DNA of 64,000 bases from Panorpa germanica (lineage: Eukaryota; Arthropoda; Insecta; Mecoptera; Panorpidae), in assembly GCA_963678705.1 (NCBI GenBank), contig OY783205.1, forward strand, positions 4,216,001 to 4,280,000, given 5' to 3'. Positions 50,258-61,048 of this stretch are shown in pieces. The position numbers were made by a program, and so were the translations under genes. Every line of letters starts with the position of its first letter. Position 1 is the first letter of the stretch. The notes beneath the pieces are model-generated. The model did not search any database. It worked only from the letters and a program-made list of their open reading frames with translations, and was not told where the DNA came from.

Positions 50258-52345
50258 CCCGCTAAACACAAAACGTAAATATTACATAAAATAACCGTAA
50301 TAGATACAACTATTTTATGTAAAATATGTCTGTTATACACGTGTGCAATAACTGCGTTTAGCGGGTCTGCAGTAAAAGTCTTTTAGTGCGATGAACAAAT
50401 CATTTCTAGGTAAAGTACTGTGTGTTCATTAGTTCATATGCAATTTATGTAAATAAACTAATTATTCATTATTTATTTATAATATATTTTACTTTTAGTT
50501 GTTTAACACTGAAATATATAATAACATAACCTCAAAAACAATGCGGTAATAAATGACAGTTGACAGTTTTGAATCGACAAACACACTGGTATGATTTTTT
50601 CGTGGAGGGGATGGTTTTGTTTAGTAAGCCAATCATATCTATGTCCGAATGTGTGTTAGACAGAGAATGAATATCTTTTTCTCGTTCTGCTGCACAGAGA
50701 AACCTATTAACCAAATCGTTTAAGGTAAATCTCGAAGTAATATATAATAGCCTCAAAATTTGAATAAATCTTTATTTGGTATTTTATAAGTTAGTTTATG
50801 AATTTCATAGAATCATGTGCACGTAAGTCTTGATTATCAAAGGTCAAAGGTCATAAAATATGTTCTTTTGTAGATATCATGTTTTCTTTGCTGTAAATGA
50901 CATTTAAAGTTATTAATAAAATCGTAGAGCATAAAATTCTCTACAAATTTGATTTTACGCACTTTGTCGCATGATTAACTGTTTCCGAGATATAGAGCGA
51001 AGAGTGGTAGGTAGGCTCGCAATTTTTTTTAGCCCATATATAAAATTTAAACTTTTTAGCCCTATTTTTACCTTCGGTAAAAACCGCCCCCGTGACCCCA
51101 AATAAAATTTTTGAATTATGAAATTTATTTTCTTAATAACATATTTCATTATTATGTATTCCAAAATTTGAGTTTTCTTCAAAGTGCCTGGAAAGTGCAT
51201 TATCCGTGCACATGAGAGTGAGTGAGACATAAACATTGATTACCTGATACCTGGAAAATGGCCGCCAGGTCAAGTTAGCAGGTATGCATACGATCATTGT
51301 ACCTACTAACACTACTCAATCTTACACATTTTGTTCATCAGAAAATAAGTGATGTCTGGCGGCCCTGGGATCTTGGACTATAATAAGTACCCGTAAAAAC
51401 ATTATCCAAACAAGGACGCGCGCAGAAGGATTAATCCTACGAAAAATACATACAAAGAAATTTGTGGATAATTTTATGCCAAGTTTTAGGCGGTCTTAAC
51501 AGGAAGCGTCCTTTAACCTTTGAAAATAAGGACTTGTGTACACGAAGATTTTATACCAATTGTGGAACTAACTTATAAAATGTCAACACAAAGATTTAAG
51601 CCTATGATATTTCACTCCGAGGTTGAATCCTTGTCACTGAATCAGATCATCCTCCCCTAAACCTTTCTAGACCTGTAGGTAGATGTAGCTAAAATACAGG
51701 CAGGTAATTAGTGAACCGAATTAACCCTTTCGTATGTATAAATATTTGACTTCCTTTGTTCATGTTACATTTGTATATAATTTTTCTTGTTTTGATGAGA
51801 ATTCGCTCTCTAAGTGTCAATAAAAGTCATATTAAAAAAAAATATATGAAAAATAAAATATATGAATCTTGGAAGAGATCAATTGTATATGGTGTTTTAA
51901 TACCCTCCTGGGCTAATCCTGTTAAATCCTTAGAATATTGTAGAACTAAGCACTGCCTGATGATGTAAGATTAATGTTGAATAAAATAAGTTACAGTGAT
52001 GCCTCGGGTTACGAATGCCTCGAGTTATGCCGGTTTTACACCAGATAGACAGTTGCATAAAACTGCAACAAAAAGTTGTTTTTTTAAAGTTGTATCAATG
52101 TTTACACCAACTAGACAGTTTTTACAACATTTTTGTCATGTGTTGCAGTTGTTTGCAACACAACACAGTCCCATTTGGAGTCGTACTCCACCGACTCCAG
52201 ATCTATTTACTACAATAACGTACAAAATATATTTTTTAAAATGGAAACTTATTAAATATGGATTCCGGCCAGTAATAAATAATTGTATGAATGAAATGAA
52301 ATGTGGTCATCAGTTTGGATCTTTGGACAAAGAAATAAAAAAAAA
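50258..52345. other. Intergenic stretch left of the LTR element
   Basis: Holds repeat E copy 2 (51075-51185). Near 52025-52130 a pair of related blocks (tttacaccagatagacagtt and tttacaccaactagacagtt) suggests another decayed repeat. No host gene was seen. Confidence 0.45.
51075..51185 (+). repeat. Dispersed repeat E, copy 2
   Basis: Counterpart of 48225-48335, same orientation, about 110 bp with a handful of differences. Sequence on both sides differs from that around copy 1. Confidence 0.85.
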
Positions 52346-52596
52346 TGTAAGGCTCTAAAGCCTATAAAAGGTGGTATTTGTCAGGATCTGTGTTTATGCG
52401 TAGAATAAATTAAACAGAAGTTATGATTAAAATGATTTAATAACTAAATATAAAACTGATACAAGTTATACGTGTTGCTACTACGACACACCACAAGAGA
52501 CTCCTCGTTTATACTGCATATCAAGTACATTCAACTTAATAACTATTTTACAATATAAATTCAAATTTTGGCGAGTATAATAATCTTTTGCTTATA
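52346..52596 (-). repeat. 3' LTR (left)
   Basis: 251 bp, identical to the LTR at 56512-56762 except for one position near 52573 (ggcgagtat against ggcgggtat). On the - strand it contains a TATAAA-type motif in the middle. Upstream purines on the coding strand (agtcagaaagg) are a weak polypurine tract. Confidence 0.93.
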
Positions 52597-52624
52597 GTCG
52601 GCCTTTCTGACTTCATGATTGTCC

Positions 52625-55600
52625 TCAATCATCTTCGCTGTTGGGTTGATCCTCCTGGTCATCATCTTCTTCTTCTTCTTCTGGGCTTCCTTCCTCACCT
52701 TCCTCCTCGTCGGGTAGTTGGCACCAGAGTTTCATTCTGTCGGAAGCGAATACGGATTTAAACGACCTCTGTGTTCGTTTGGCTCCTGGTATGTCTTCCA
52801 GAATGTATCTGTCGTGTGGTAATACTTCTGTCACTAGATATGGTCCCTTGTACTTCGGTGTAAGCTTCCTGGAGCTCCCTGTGGCTGCTGCTTCTCGTTC
52901 TACAAGCACCATATCTCCTTTGCTGTACTGCGTTGGTTTGAGTCTTTTTGAATCAAATCTCCTCTTTTGTGTTATTTGATTTTTGTCTATTGCTTCTTTC
53001 GCTTTTAAACGAATCTCGTTTAAACTTAGTTCTGAATCGTCTGTTGCAGTATCCTCGTCCAATGTGATTAGGATCTTATTCTGCAATGCGTTTCTTGGGT
53101 TAAAATCAAATAATAAGCTGTGTGGGGTCATACCTGTGGTTTTATTCGTTGTACTGTTCAAAGCCCACTGTATGCTTTTCAAATTCTTGTCCCAATGCTG
53201 TTCATCTTTTGCCATTGTTGTAATTGCTGCTAACAATGTCCTGTTGTATCTCTCGACTTGTCCATTTGCTCTTGGAGTTGCTGTCGCTGTCATAATGTGA
53301 TGTATTCCATTTTCGTCACAATATGCTTCGAAGTTCTTTGAAGAATACGCTGTTCCTCTGTCTGTAACTAGCTGTGTTGGCGGTCCAAATGTTTCAATAA
53401 TGCTATTCATTACTTGGATTACTGGTCTGGTCGCTGTAGTTTTCACTGCTCGCACTACAACATATTTTGTAAACGAATCAATGTATACTAAAACATATGA
53501 GTTACCTCTTGTACTTCGCGGAAAAGGTCCTAGATGATCCATATGACATGTGTGAAACGGGATAGGGATCCTCTCGGTGCAATGCATTTGACCTTCTTTC
53601 TTTCCACTTCGAGTCTTGTGATAAGCACATTCAATACACGCTTTGATGTATTTCTTGACGTACTGTCTCATTCTTGGGAACCAGTAGTGTGTTTTCAGAT
53701 GTTCTAGAGTCTTTTCTTCTCCGAAATGTCCTAGGTCATCGTGACTTTGTTTCACTATTCTCCATTTGATGTTTCCTGGTACGACCCATCGTTTGTCCTG
53801 TTTTCGATAGATGCGTCCTTTTTCTAGTACATAATCTGTATGCACTTGCTTTTCTTCATTCGTGGTTGGTTTTCTCTTTAATTGATTATAGATTTCTTGC
53901 AATTTCGGGTCTTGGCGTTGCATTGTTAATAACCAATCCTCTTCAGATATGTGTATGTTCATTACTTTCATATCTACTACTTCTGCTTCTTGACATTCGT
54001 CATGTGGTGCTCTGCTTATGGCGTCGACATGTTCCATCTTCTTAGAAGTTCTGTATTCTAATTCCATATCGTATTCTTGAAGATGTAGCCACCATCTTGC
54101 TATTCTTGGTATTAAATCTCTTTTCGACATCGTTGATTGCAGTGCGTTGCAATCTGTTATCACCTTAAATGGTCGTCCTAGTAGATATACTCGAAATCTT
54201 TTCACTGATTCTACTACTGCGAGAGTTTCCATTTCGTAGCTGTGATATTTCTGTTCTGCTGGTGTCGATTGTCTACTGAAATAAGCAACTGGATTTAATA
54301 TTTTCTTATCATTGTATTGCAATAAAATACCTGCTATTCCATAACTGCTGGCGTCACAGTGTAATACATGTTTTGCGTTAACATCATACAACTGTAGTAA
54401 TGGTCTACTTGTTATTGGTTCTTGATCCGTTAATTCTATTTTCATTTCCACAAGGTTAGTTGTTCCTATTTCATAAATGTTTTTCGCGAAACATTCACGA
54501 TTTTCAACTATCAATTCACATAAATTTTCTTTTTCCTTTTCAGATAAATTAGTCTGTATATTTATCTCTGCTTTTTCTATTGGCTCGCTATATTTAATCT
54601 TGTTCACGTGTGAAATTGTTTTGTTTTCCTTGTCATCATCAACGGTTTCTTCATTATTTGGTTTTATGATTACTTCTCCATTTTTAATTACGATTATTAG
54701 TCTGCTGTTCGATAAAGCACTTCTTCCAATGATTATATCATTTTCCTGAGCTTCATTTGGTACTAATAGAATTTCGCACATTACATCAATTCCGTCGATC
54801 GTAATTATTGATTCACGTTTTCCAAGAGAGTTACATGTTCCTTGGCCAAAACCAATTAATGTTACATTGTGATTCATGAATTTCATATTCATTTTCTTTG
54901 CGATATCTTCTTTTATCGTGACAACTTCACTTCCAAGATCTAAAAATGCGTTAATATTAAGACCATCTATCTGTACTAATTTACAAAACATACCTTCGAT
55001 ATTTTGCTTTTTAGTTTCACATTTCATCTGTTTCTTTGGCTCTTCTTTAGCTTCTGTCTTAACTATTGACTTAGTTCTGCATGTAGAAGCTTCATGTCCG
55101 TGGCGTAGACATCTTGTACATTTTTGTCCCTCATTACTTCTCTTATTTGGACAGTTTCTGGCTATATGACCTATATTATTACACAAATAACATTTCCTTA
55201 TTTCACTTCGTACCTGTGTTTTGTCTGGTTCCTCCTGACGAATTCTTTGTTCGTTCTTTGACATTGTTGACTTTCCAGGTCGAGAATACTCTTGGCGATA
55301 CTTTAGTTGACTGATTGTTTCTTCGTAGACCTTGATCTGTTCCATTAGTTCGTTCAAATCAGCATATTTGACTAATGAGAGCGTACGAATCATATCTACG
55401 TCATTCAATCCACTGATGATATATTTCTGTATTGCGACGTTTGACAACCTGCCTCTGTTTCCTATTGCAACAACAGAATAGAAATATTCTTCAATTGTTT
55501 CGTCTCGTTGTCTAGTTCTTTTTGTCAACTGCATGTGTATTTTACTTTCGTCTTCATTGCTCGGGAACGCTTTGACAAATGCCTGTGAAAATAAGTCGAA

Positions 55601-56056
55601 ATTAGTGTAATATTCGTCTATAGATTCATACCAGAGTTTCGCCGGCCCTTGTAATTTTGACACTAGGTGCAATATCAGCATCTTCTCGGTCCAATTGTAG
55701 GTTTCTGCAATATTCTTGATCTTCTCAACCCATTTTGTTGAACTCAAGCTATTTATGTTCGTCGGGTCGAAGTCCGGTAACATTCCTATAACTTCTTTGA
55801 TACTGTATTGATTGTGTTCAGTATTACTTCTTGGTAAGCTGAAAGATTGATTAAAAATTATTTTCTCACGTTCTAACAGTTCTTTTTCTTTATTTACTAA
55901 ATTCCGTTCCCATAGTAAATATTCTCTTTGAGTATCTAATGCATTTCTTTCTTGGGCTAAATTGTCAGCCATGTTGGATCTCTGTGTATCTGACACTTCG
56001 TGGTCGATATCGATCGGACTACCACTGCGGCTACCTTGTGAACTATGATCGGTCAT
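52625..56056 (-). CDS. Gag-Pol polyprotein, RT domain deleted in frame
   Basis: 1143 residues in one frame. A Gag capsid-like region (about 85-255) is followed by two zinc knuckles (C289-C292-H297-C302 and C313-C316-H321-C326). A retropepsin region (365-470) has D373-L374-G375 where D-S/T-G is normal, followed by IIIGRSAL. A linker reaches EPITSRP (546-552). Residue 553 then begins the end of the RT-RNase H connection, so the RT palm with its Y-x-D-D and the thumb (around 330-350 residues in relatives) are absent. RNase H follows (D568, E610, D635, D678), then the integrase zinc motif (H772, H777, C807, C810), the integrase core D840, D899 and E935 with exactly 35 residues between the last two, and a C-terminal domain with an acidic tail (1116-1143). 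The first ATG is used. The frame is intact apart from the missing RT. Confidence 0.93.
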   Translation of the reverse strand: MTDHSSQGSRSGSPIDIDHEVSDTQRSNMADNLAQERNALDTQREYLLWERNLVNKEKELLEREKIIFNQSFSLPRSNTEHNQYSIKEVIGMLPDFDPTNINSLSSTKWVEKIKNIAETYNWTEKMLILHLVSKLQGPAKLWYESIDEYYTNFDLFSQAFVKAFPSNEDESKIHMQLTKRTRQRDETIEEYFYSVVAIGNRGRLSNVAIQKYIISGLNDVDMIRTLSLVKYADLNELMEQIKVYEETISQLKYRQEYSRPGKSTMSKNEQRIRQEEPDKTQVRSEIRKCYLCNNIGHIARNCPNKRSNEGQKCTRCLRHGHEASTCRTKSIVKTEAKEEPKKQMKCETKKQNIEGMFCKLVQIDGLNINAFLDLGSEVVTIKEDIAKKMNMKFMNHNVTLIGFGQGTCNSLGKRESIITIDGIDVMCEILLVPNEAQENDIIIGRSALSNSRLIIVIKNGEVIIKPNNEETVDDDKENKTISHVNKIKYSEPIEKAEINIQTNLSEKEKENLCELIVENRECFAKNIYEIGTTNLVEMKIELTDQEPITSRPLLQLYDVNAKHVLHCDASSYGIAGILLQYNDKKILNPVAYFSRQSTPAEQKYHSYEMETLAVVESVKRFRVYLLGRPFKVITDCNALQSTMSKRDLIPRIARWWLHLQEYDMELEYRTSKKMEHVDAISRAPHDECQEAEVVDMKVMNIHISEEDWLLTMQRQDPKLQEIYNQLKRKPTTNEEKQVHTDYVLEKGRIYRKQDKRWVVPGNIKWRIVKQSHDDLGHFGEEKTLEHLKTHYWFPRMRQYVKKYIKACIECAYHKTRSGKKEGQMHCTERIPIPFHTCHMDHLGPFPRSTRGNSYVLVYIDSFTKYVVVRAVKTTATRPVIQVMNSIIETFGPPTQLVTDRGTAYSSKNFEAYCDENGIHHIMTATATPRANGQVERYNRTLLAAITTMAKDEQHWDKNLKSIQWALNSTTNKTTGMTPHSLLFDFNPRNALQNKILITLDEDTATDDSELSLNEIRLKAKEAIDKNQITQKRRFDSKRLKPTQYSKGDMVLVEREAAATGSSRKLTPKYKGPYLVTEVLPHDRYILEDIPGAKRTQRSFKSVFASDRMKLWCQLPDEEEGEEGSPEEEEEDDDQEDQPNSEDD

Positions 56057-56494
56057 AATTCCTGTTTCGGTTGGTTCTGCTTTTTGCTATCTAACTCAGA
56101 CTTAAACCTTTCAGAATTAGTTAGATTCCTTGCTAAATGACAAAAATCCTTTTTTTTGCCAATTAGTTTCCTAGGTGGAGTTGTATGTGCCTCGTTCAAA
56201 GTTCACACGTTGACGCAACTCTGTTCTGCGTATCTTTGGGTGTGGTCTATGACGTCACTACAAGTCCTTTGTTCTCGTAATTCGCTAATTATAACTCCAA
56301 AATCCACTGATTTATCGTATAATTATTAATTACGCTTTTTACTCTTTCCTTAATTTTAACTTTGATCTTTTGCGCTGGATTCACTTAGAAATTAGCTCAC
56401 TCAAAATTAAAACAGAGTAATGGCGGTCTCTTGGTCATAAAAATCACTTTTTCTTATTTAATTTCACGATTTTAATCTTTTTAAATTCGCGTTT

Positions 56495-56507
56495 ATCCCA
56501 CTTCTGA
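56495..56507 (-). other. Candidate primer-binding site, tRNA-Leu type
   Basis: Just inside the 5' LTR the - strand reads TCAGAAGTGGGAT. This is complementary to the 3' part of an insect tRNA-Leu as I remember it, the primer used by mdg3/micropia-type elements. The first bases after the LTR (gtttt) do not match the expected TGG. Confidence 0.5.
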
Positions 56508-56511
56508 AAAC

Positions 56512-56762
56512 TGTAAGGCTCTAAAGCCTATAAAAGGTGGTATTTGTCAGGATCTGTGTTTATGCGTAGAATAAATTAAACAGAAGTTATGATTAAAATG
56601 ATTTAATAACTAAATATAAAACTGATACAAGTTATACGTGTTGCTACTACGACACACCACAAGAGACTCCTCGTTTATACTGCATATCAAGTACATTCAA
56701 CTTAATAACTATTTTACAATATAAATTCAAATTTTGGCGGGTATAATAATCTTTTGCTTATA
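56512..56762 (-). repeat. 5' LTR (right)
   Basis: 251 bp. On the + strand it starts TGTAAGGCTCTAAAGCC and ends CTTTTGCTTATA. One mismatch to its partner implies recent insertion. A leader of about 455 bp separates it from the Gag ATG at 56056. Confidence 0.93.
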
Positions 56763-57191
56763 AAAATATATATTATAATATTGAGTTTCTTTTTTCGTTT
56801 CAAAAATACCGATTTGATTTCTTATATTTTCGTAATAATAAAGTGAATTTACTTAATAAGACAATTTATTCGATGTACCTACACCTTTTGCTTTTTCATT
56901 TGTAAAAAAACTACTCTATTTATGTATGTTTTGTGATGCTTGTTGTATAGTCAAAACATGTACAAATTACTACGTAATATTTATTTTATCACCTTTTATT
57001 AAGAAATTGATGATATTGAGGGTTAAAGTTGACCAAAAAATGTGAAATTTTACGTCATTTTACATATAATTCATTAATAGTGGGTAGTGTAATACTGACT
57101 TCCCCAGGTTCAAACCAATTAGAAATGTATATAATAGGTTTGAATATATGACAAAATGAATTTAGAAAAGGTTTAAATATATGATAAAATA

Positions 57192-57810
57192 AATGGGCTT
57201 GTGGCCTCATTTTTTAGTGGTCGATTTTTCAATTGTTGATTAAAATTAATGGTAATACATGTGTATTGGTGTGTCTGTTTTATTAAATATCTAAATATTG
57301 ACGGAGATATAGCAATTAAAAGTTTGAATATGGTCGACCATATTTGTATGACGTGAAATGCATTTTAACATCAGTTATTTGTTGAGTAGGACAGTGCTGT
57401 GGTAATGTTCTGTAACTGTTGGTAGTCAAATAATCAAGTCAAATCAAAGAATAATAATTTTTTATTTTATTTAACCCTGCTAAGGCAGACATGATATTTA
57501 AATTTGGTTATTCCTTGAAATAGCTGTAAATAACATTTAATATTTTGATATATAAATACATATAGCAGAGATTTATGAGGTGTAAGGTTGGTAACCTTAC
57601 ACAAGGATTGTGATGTCACATGCACTTGGAATGTGTAAAAGTTGAATCCCTTTAATAATTAAAGAGACAAAATGACTTATTTAATTGTTAATATCTCTTA
57701 ACATATAAGAAGTTATTAAAAAATAATTGAACATTTGAGGTTCTAGTAACTCACTTTATCAATATATAGTACACTTTTATAAAAATTAAGACATAGGACA
57801 CAAGCCCATT
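57192..57810 (+). mobile_element. MITE family A, copy 4 (619 bp)
   Basis: Ends AATGGGCTTGTGGCCT and AGGACACAAGCCCATT. The central inverted repeat GTGTAAGGTTGGTAACCTTACAC is perfect here, with 10-bp arms around GGT. No ORF and no evident target duplication. Confidence 0.9.
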
Positions 57811-58330
57811 CTGATTCCACAATTTAATGTTAAACCGAAATTATTCGTTGGCAGTGGACTGTGTAATTGCTTGATGTGTCGGACAATTAATAACACCAAA
57901 CTACACTAAATTCATAAGTACTTTATTACCAATGATAAAGAGAGGTGATGCAACTATTTACAGGTTACATGAGATGTGAGATGTTCTCTTACTAGGTTAC
58001 AGATTTTGAATGAGGTACTTTCTACTAACTAAATGTTTTATATTAAACAGTCAGCATATGTCTACCAGGAGACATTACCGTTATTCATAGAAATACAAAC
58101 ATATAGATGTGGAAAGTATTCCATAAGAAGATTCCCATGAATTCCTTGAACAGATGTGCATCGATATTTAGATATCGACCTTTAATGGAATTCCTAAGAG
58201 TCATAAACACATGAAATTGATCAAGTAAAAGGTAGAGCCATTTTACAATTACGCTGACAAGGTCACATAAAGACATAGTATCTTAACATCCAGAAATATT
58301 ATAATCTCTGAAAGTTTATTAGCAGAGGTG
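57811..58330. other. Intergenic stretch, nothing recognised
   Basis: AT-rich, with no clear frame or repeat. Confidence 0.45.
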
Positions 58331-58391
58331 TGCGCAAATAGTTTTCAAAAGTACTTAAATACAAAATAGACCAAGCTCCGAGAGGCCTGGG
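58331..58391 (+). mobile_element. Single arm of the palindromic MITE
   Basis: Sequence from TGCGCAAATAGTTTTCAAAA through TACAAAATAGACCAAGCTCC matches one arm of the 158-bp palindrome at 14218-14375. No opposite arm was found downstream, so it is either a broken copy or the end of a larger element. Confidence 0.7.
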
Positions 58392-58812
58392 ACCCTATCC
58401 CAAAGACATCTTGCCGTTCCAACGCGAGGTCAGGGGACTGACATAGAAGGGCGCCGCTTTTCTCACTTTCTCGCTACTCTCAGTTAGGCCTGTCGCAGTA
58501 TGACACCGTATTTAGGCGACAGCGAATTCGAACGTAAGGCCTGTCTCAGTATAGCACCGTATTTAAGCGAATTTCTGCCGGACGTATACGGGCTACTACG
58601 TTTTACCTATCCGAACCCTGTAAATGTAATGAGACCTTTCTGGACCTCTCAGACTGCAAGCTACAAAGCAGTCCGAATACGGGCGGCACTACCTCGCACA
58701 TTAGAACCGTATAAAGGCGAATTTTATCCAAGCGTTACCACTACTACAACGATATCCTATCTGAACCTTTGTAAATGCAAACAGCCGCCTCAGACTGGAG
58801 GGGATACTTAAG
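58392..58812 (+). other. GC-richer island with a 104-codon ORF and internal tandem repeat
   Basis: This ~420-bp block is clearly less AT-rich than its surroundings. An ATG frame at 58500-58811 (SIAPYLSEFLPDVYGLLRF near its start) is unrecognised. A ~58-bp unit with GGCCTGT and AGTAT..CACCGTATTTA.GCGA occurs at about 58485 and 58538, and a shorter relative (aaccgtataaaggcgaattt) near 58707. It follows directly on the MITE arm, so it may be the interior of the larger element that arm belongs to. Confidence 0.4.
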
Positions 58813-58920
58813 ATCGCTTGTTGTTACGCTGCAATACGGATCAAATGAGATCTATCGGCGACATCGCTTTTGACGAGTATGTTTAGCATGCTTCAGTTTA
58901 TGTTTGTATTTCAGTGAATC

Positions 58921-59010
58921 ATGGACAACGAAAAATTAATTCTTTTAATTCAAGAAAGAGAGAGTTTGTGGAACCAGAAAAATTCAAACTATCATTCGAT
59001 ATATATATAT
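58921..59010 (+). pseudogene. Start of a MADF-like domain
   Basis: ATG at 58921, right after a good acceptor (tgtatttcag), then MDNEKLILLIQERESLWNQK and NSNYHSI. The L-I-x-L-I-x-x-R..L-W-x-x..x-x-Y-H pattern is the first helix and turn of MADF domains (Adf-1 type DNA binders, common partners or relatives of Harbinger transposases). After about 28 residues the frame runs into TA repeats and stops being recognisable. Probably a fragment. Confidence 0.4.
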
Positions 59011-59459
59011 ATTTAAAATTTTTGGTAAAAATAATTACAATGGATTGTTGGAAAACAAGTCTTGAATTTTTCGCGAACATCGTAAGCTTTTCCAGCAGCA
59101 CGTTTTTCATCTGTAGTACTTGATCGATTCGTGTCTGAGGTTTGTTGAGTTCCGCTGTATGTGGAATCAAAATTTATGTAGTATGCAGTAAGCATATGCG
59201 TTTGATTATGTTATCTGCTCGGTATCCAATAACATAATAAGATAACATCCAGGCACACCAGATTTAAGACGTAAACAACAACTGATTGCTGTATCAATGC
59301 CTAAAAGCGGCAGCTTAGCTCAGCGACGAGAGCTCTCAGAGCAAGTTACAGAGCAAAAGTACTGCGTTCTTTAGATGTGTTGTGTCGCAATACATACCAA
59401 ACATACAAACCACGTATCGACACGACAGTACGCCGACTCGTGTGTACAGTCCATATTAC

Positions 59460-59825
59460 CTATTTTCTTATACATATAACCGCCTCATTTGAACGTCCAC
59501 TGCGTTCTGCTTCATCGGTGTCTCTACGACCACGTTTGAAATCAGCAAACCAACGTTTTATTGTTGTTTCTGATGGAGCGGAGTCCCCATAACACTTTTC
59601 AAGCCATTGCTTCGCTTGAACGGTATTTTTTCCCATCAAGAAGCAGTGTAAAATTAAAACACGAAATTGTTTTTGATCCATTGTTTTGAAAATAACAAAG
59701 TAGCTGAATATCAAGAAATTTTAACAGCTGTCTTTTGAAGGTTAGTATTAACTGAAAAAAAGATGACTGCAATAAAACTAGCGCCATCTATGTGTTAGGC
59801 CCGGGACTTTTCAGCCCATGTGCTA
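59460..59825 (-). pseudogene. mariner element, 5' part only
   Basis: The - strand frame from 59681 starts MDQKQFRVLILHCFLMGKNT and continues CYGDSAPSETTIKRWFADFK then RGRRDTDEAERSGR. This is the helix-turn-helix N-terminus of a mariner transposase. It stops after about 74 codons at 59460, and the D,D34D catalytic domain is absent. Upstream, 59770-59825 carries the mariner-type end (gggctgaaaagtcccgggcc, then AGATGGCGCTAG on the - strand). Internal deletion or 3' truncation near 59480. It lies next to a long (TA)n tract, the mariner target dinucleotide. Confidence 0.85.
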
Positions 59826-59835
59826 TATGTTTCTT

Positions 59836-60670
<835 letters not shown>

Positions 60671-60678
60671 CGGTCATA

Positions 60679-61048
60679 CAGGGTAGCCAGATATTTTTTC
60701 TCTGAAGTAGCCATGAAGTAGCCAAGCCAAGGTCAGGGTAGCCAGATATTTTTTCTCTGAAGTAGCCAAGCCAAGGTCTGAGCGCTGATGTTTCGTATAT
60801 AATCCTAATGTGGCGCTAGTAGTGTTTCAAGCGCCAATATTTGAATTAAATACACGTGTATATAATTTTTTTTCTCCTAATTCAAAATTTAATTAATATT
60901 AATAATAATTTTTATGGCATTATTGCTGAAAATCTATAAAAACGGAAATAGCCACATTGGCTATCAGTAGCCAAATGATAAAATTATGTCGCCCGACTAA
61001 CTGTTTAGGAGCCGCAATGGCGACAAATCGCCACATCTGGCTACCCTG
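60679..61048. mobile_element. hAT-type MITE (370 bp) with perfect 8-bp target duplication
   Basis: Ends CAGGGTAGCCAGAT and the exact inverse ATCTGGCTACCCTG. CGGTCATA flanks both sides (60671-60678 and 61049-61056). CAGGG ends with an 8-bp duplication are the hAT signature. The left end is duplicated in tandem (second CAGGGTAGCCAGAT at 60734). No ORF. Confidence 0.92.

Larger units (their letters stand above)
52346..56762 (-). mobile_element. Ty3/gypsy LTR retrotransposon lacking reverse transcriptase (4417 bp)
   Basis: Two 251-bp LTRs in direct orientation bound an internal region with one long Gag-Pol frame on the - strand. LTR ends are TGTAAG and CTTATA on the + strand, imperfect inverses. 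AAAA lies outside both ends and could be a 4-bp target duplication, though it is low-complexity. The integrase and Gag resemble the mdg3/micropia branch, and the primer-binding site matches a tRNA-Leu 3' end in part. The reverse transcriptase domain is deleted in frame, so the element should depend on another for copying. Confidence 0.93.

Noticed and set aside
52779-55314. Several + strand ORFs of 66-105 codons
   Set aside because: All lie antisense to the intact Gag-Pol frame and show no motifs; they are shadows of it.
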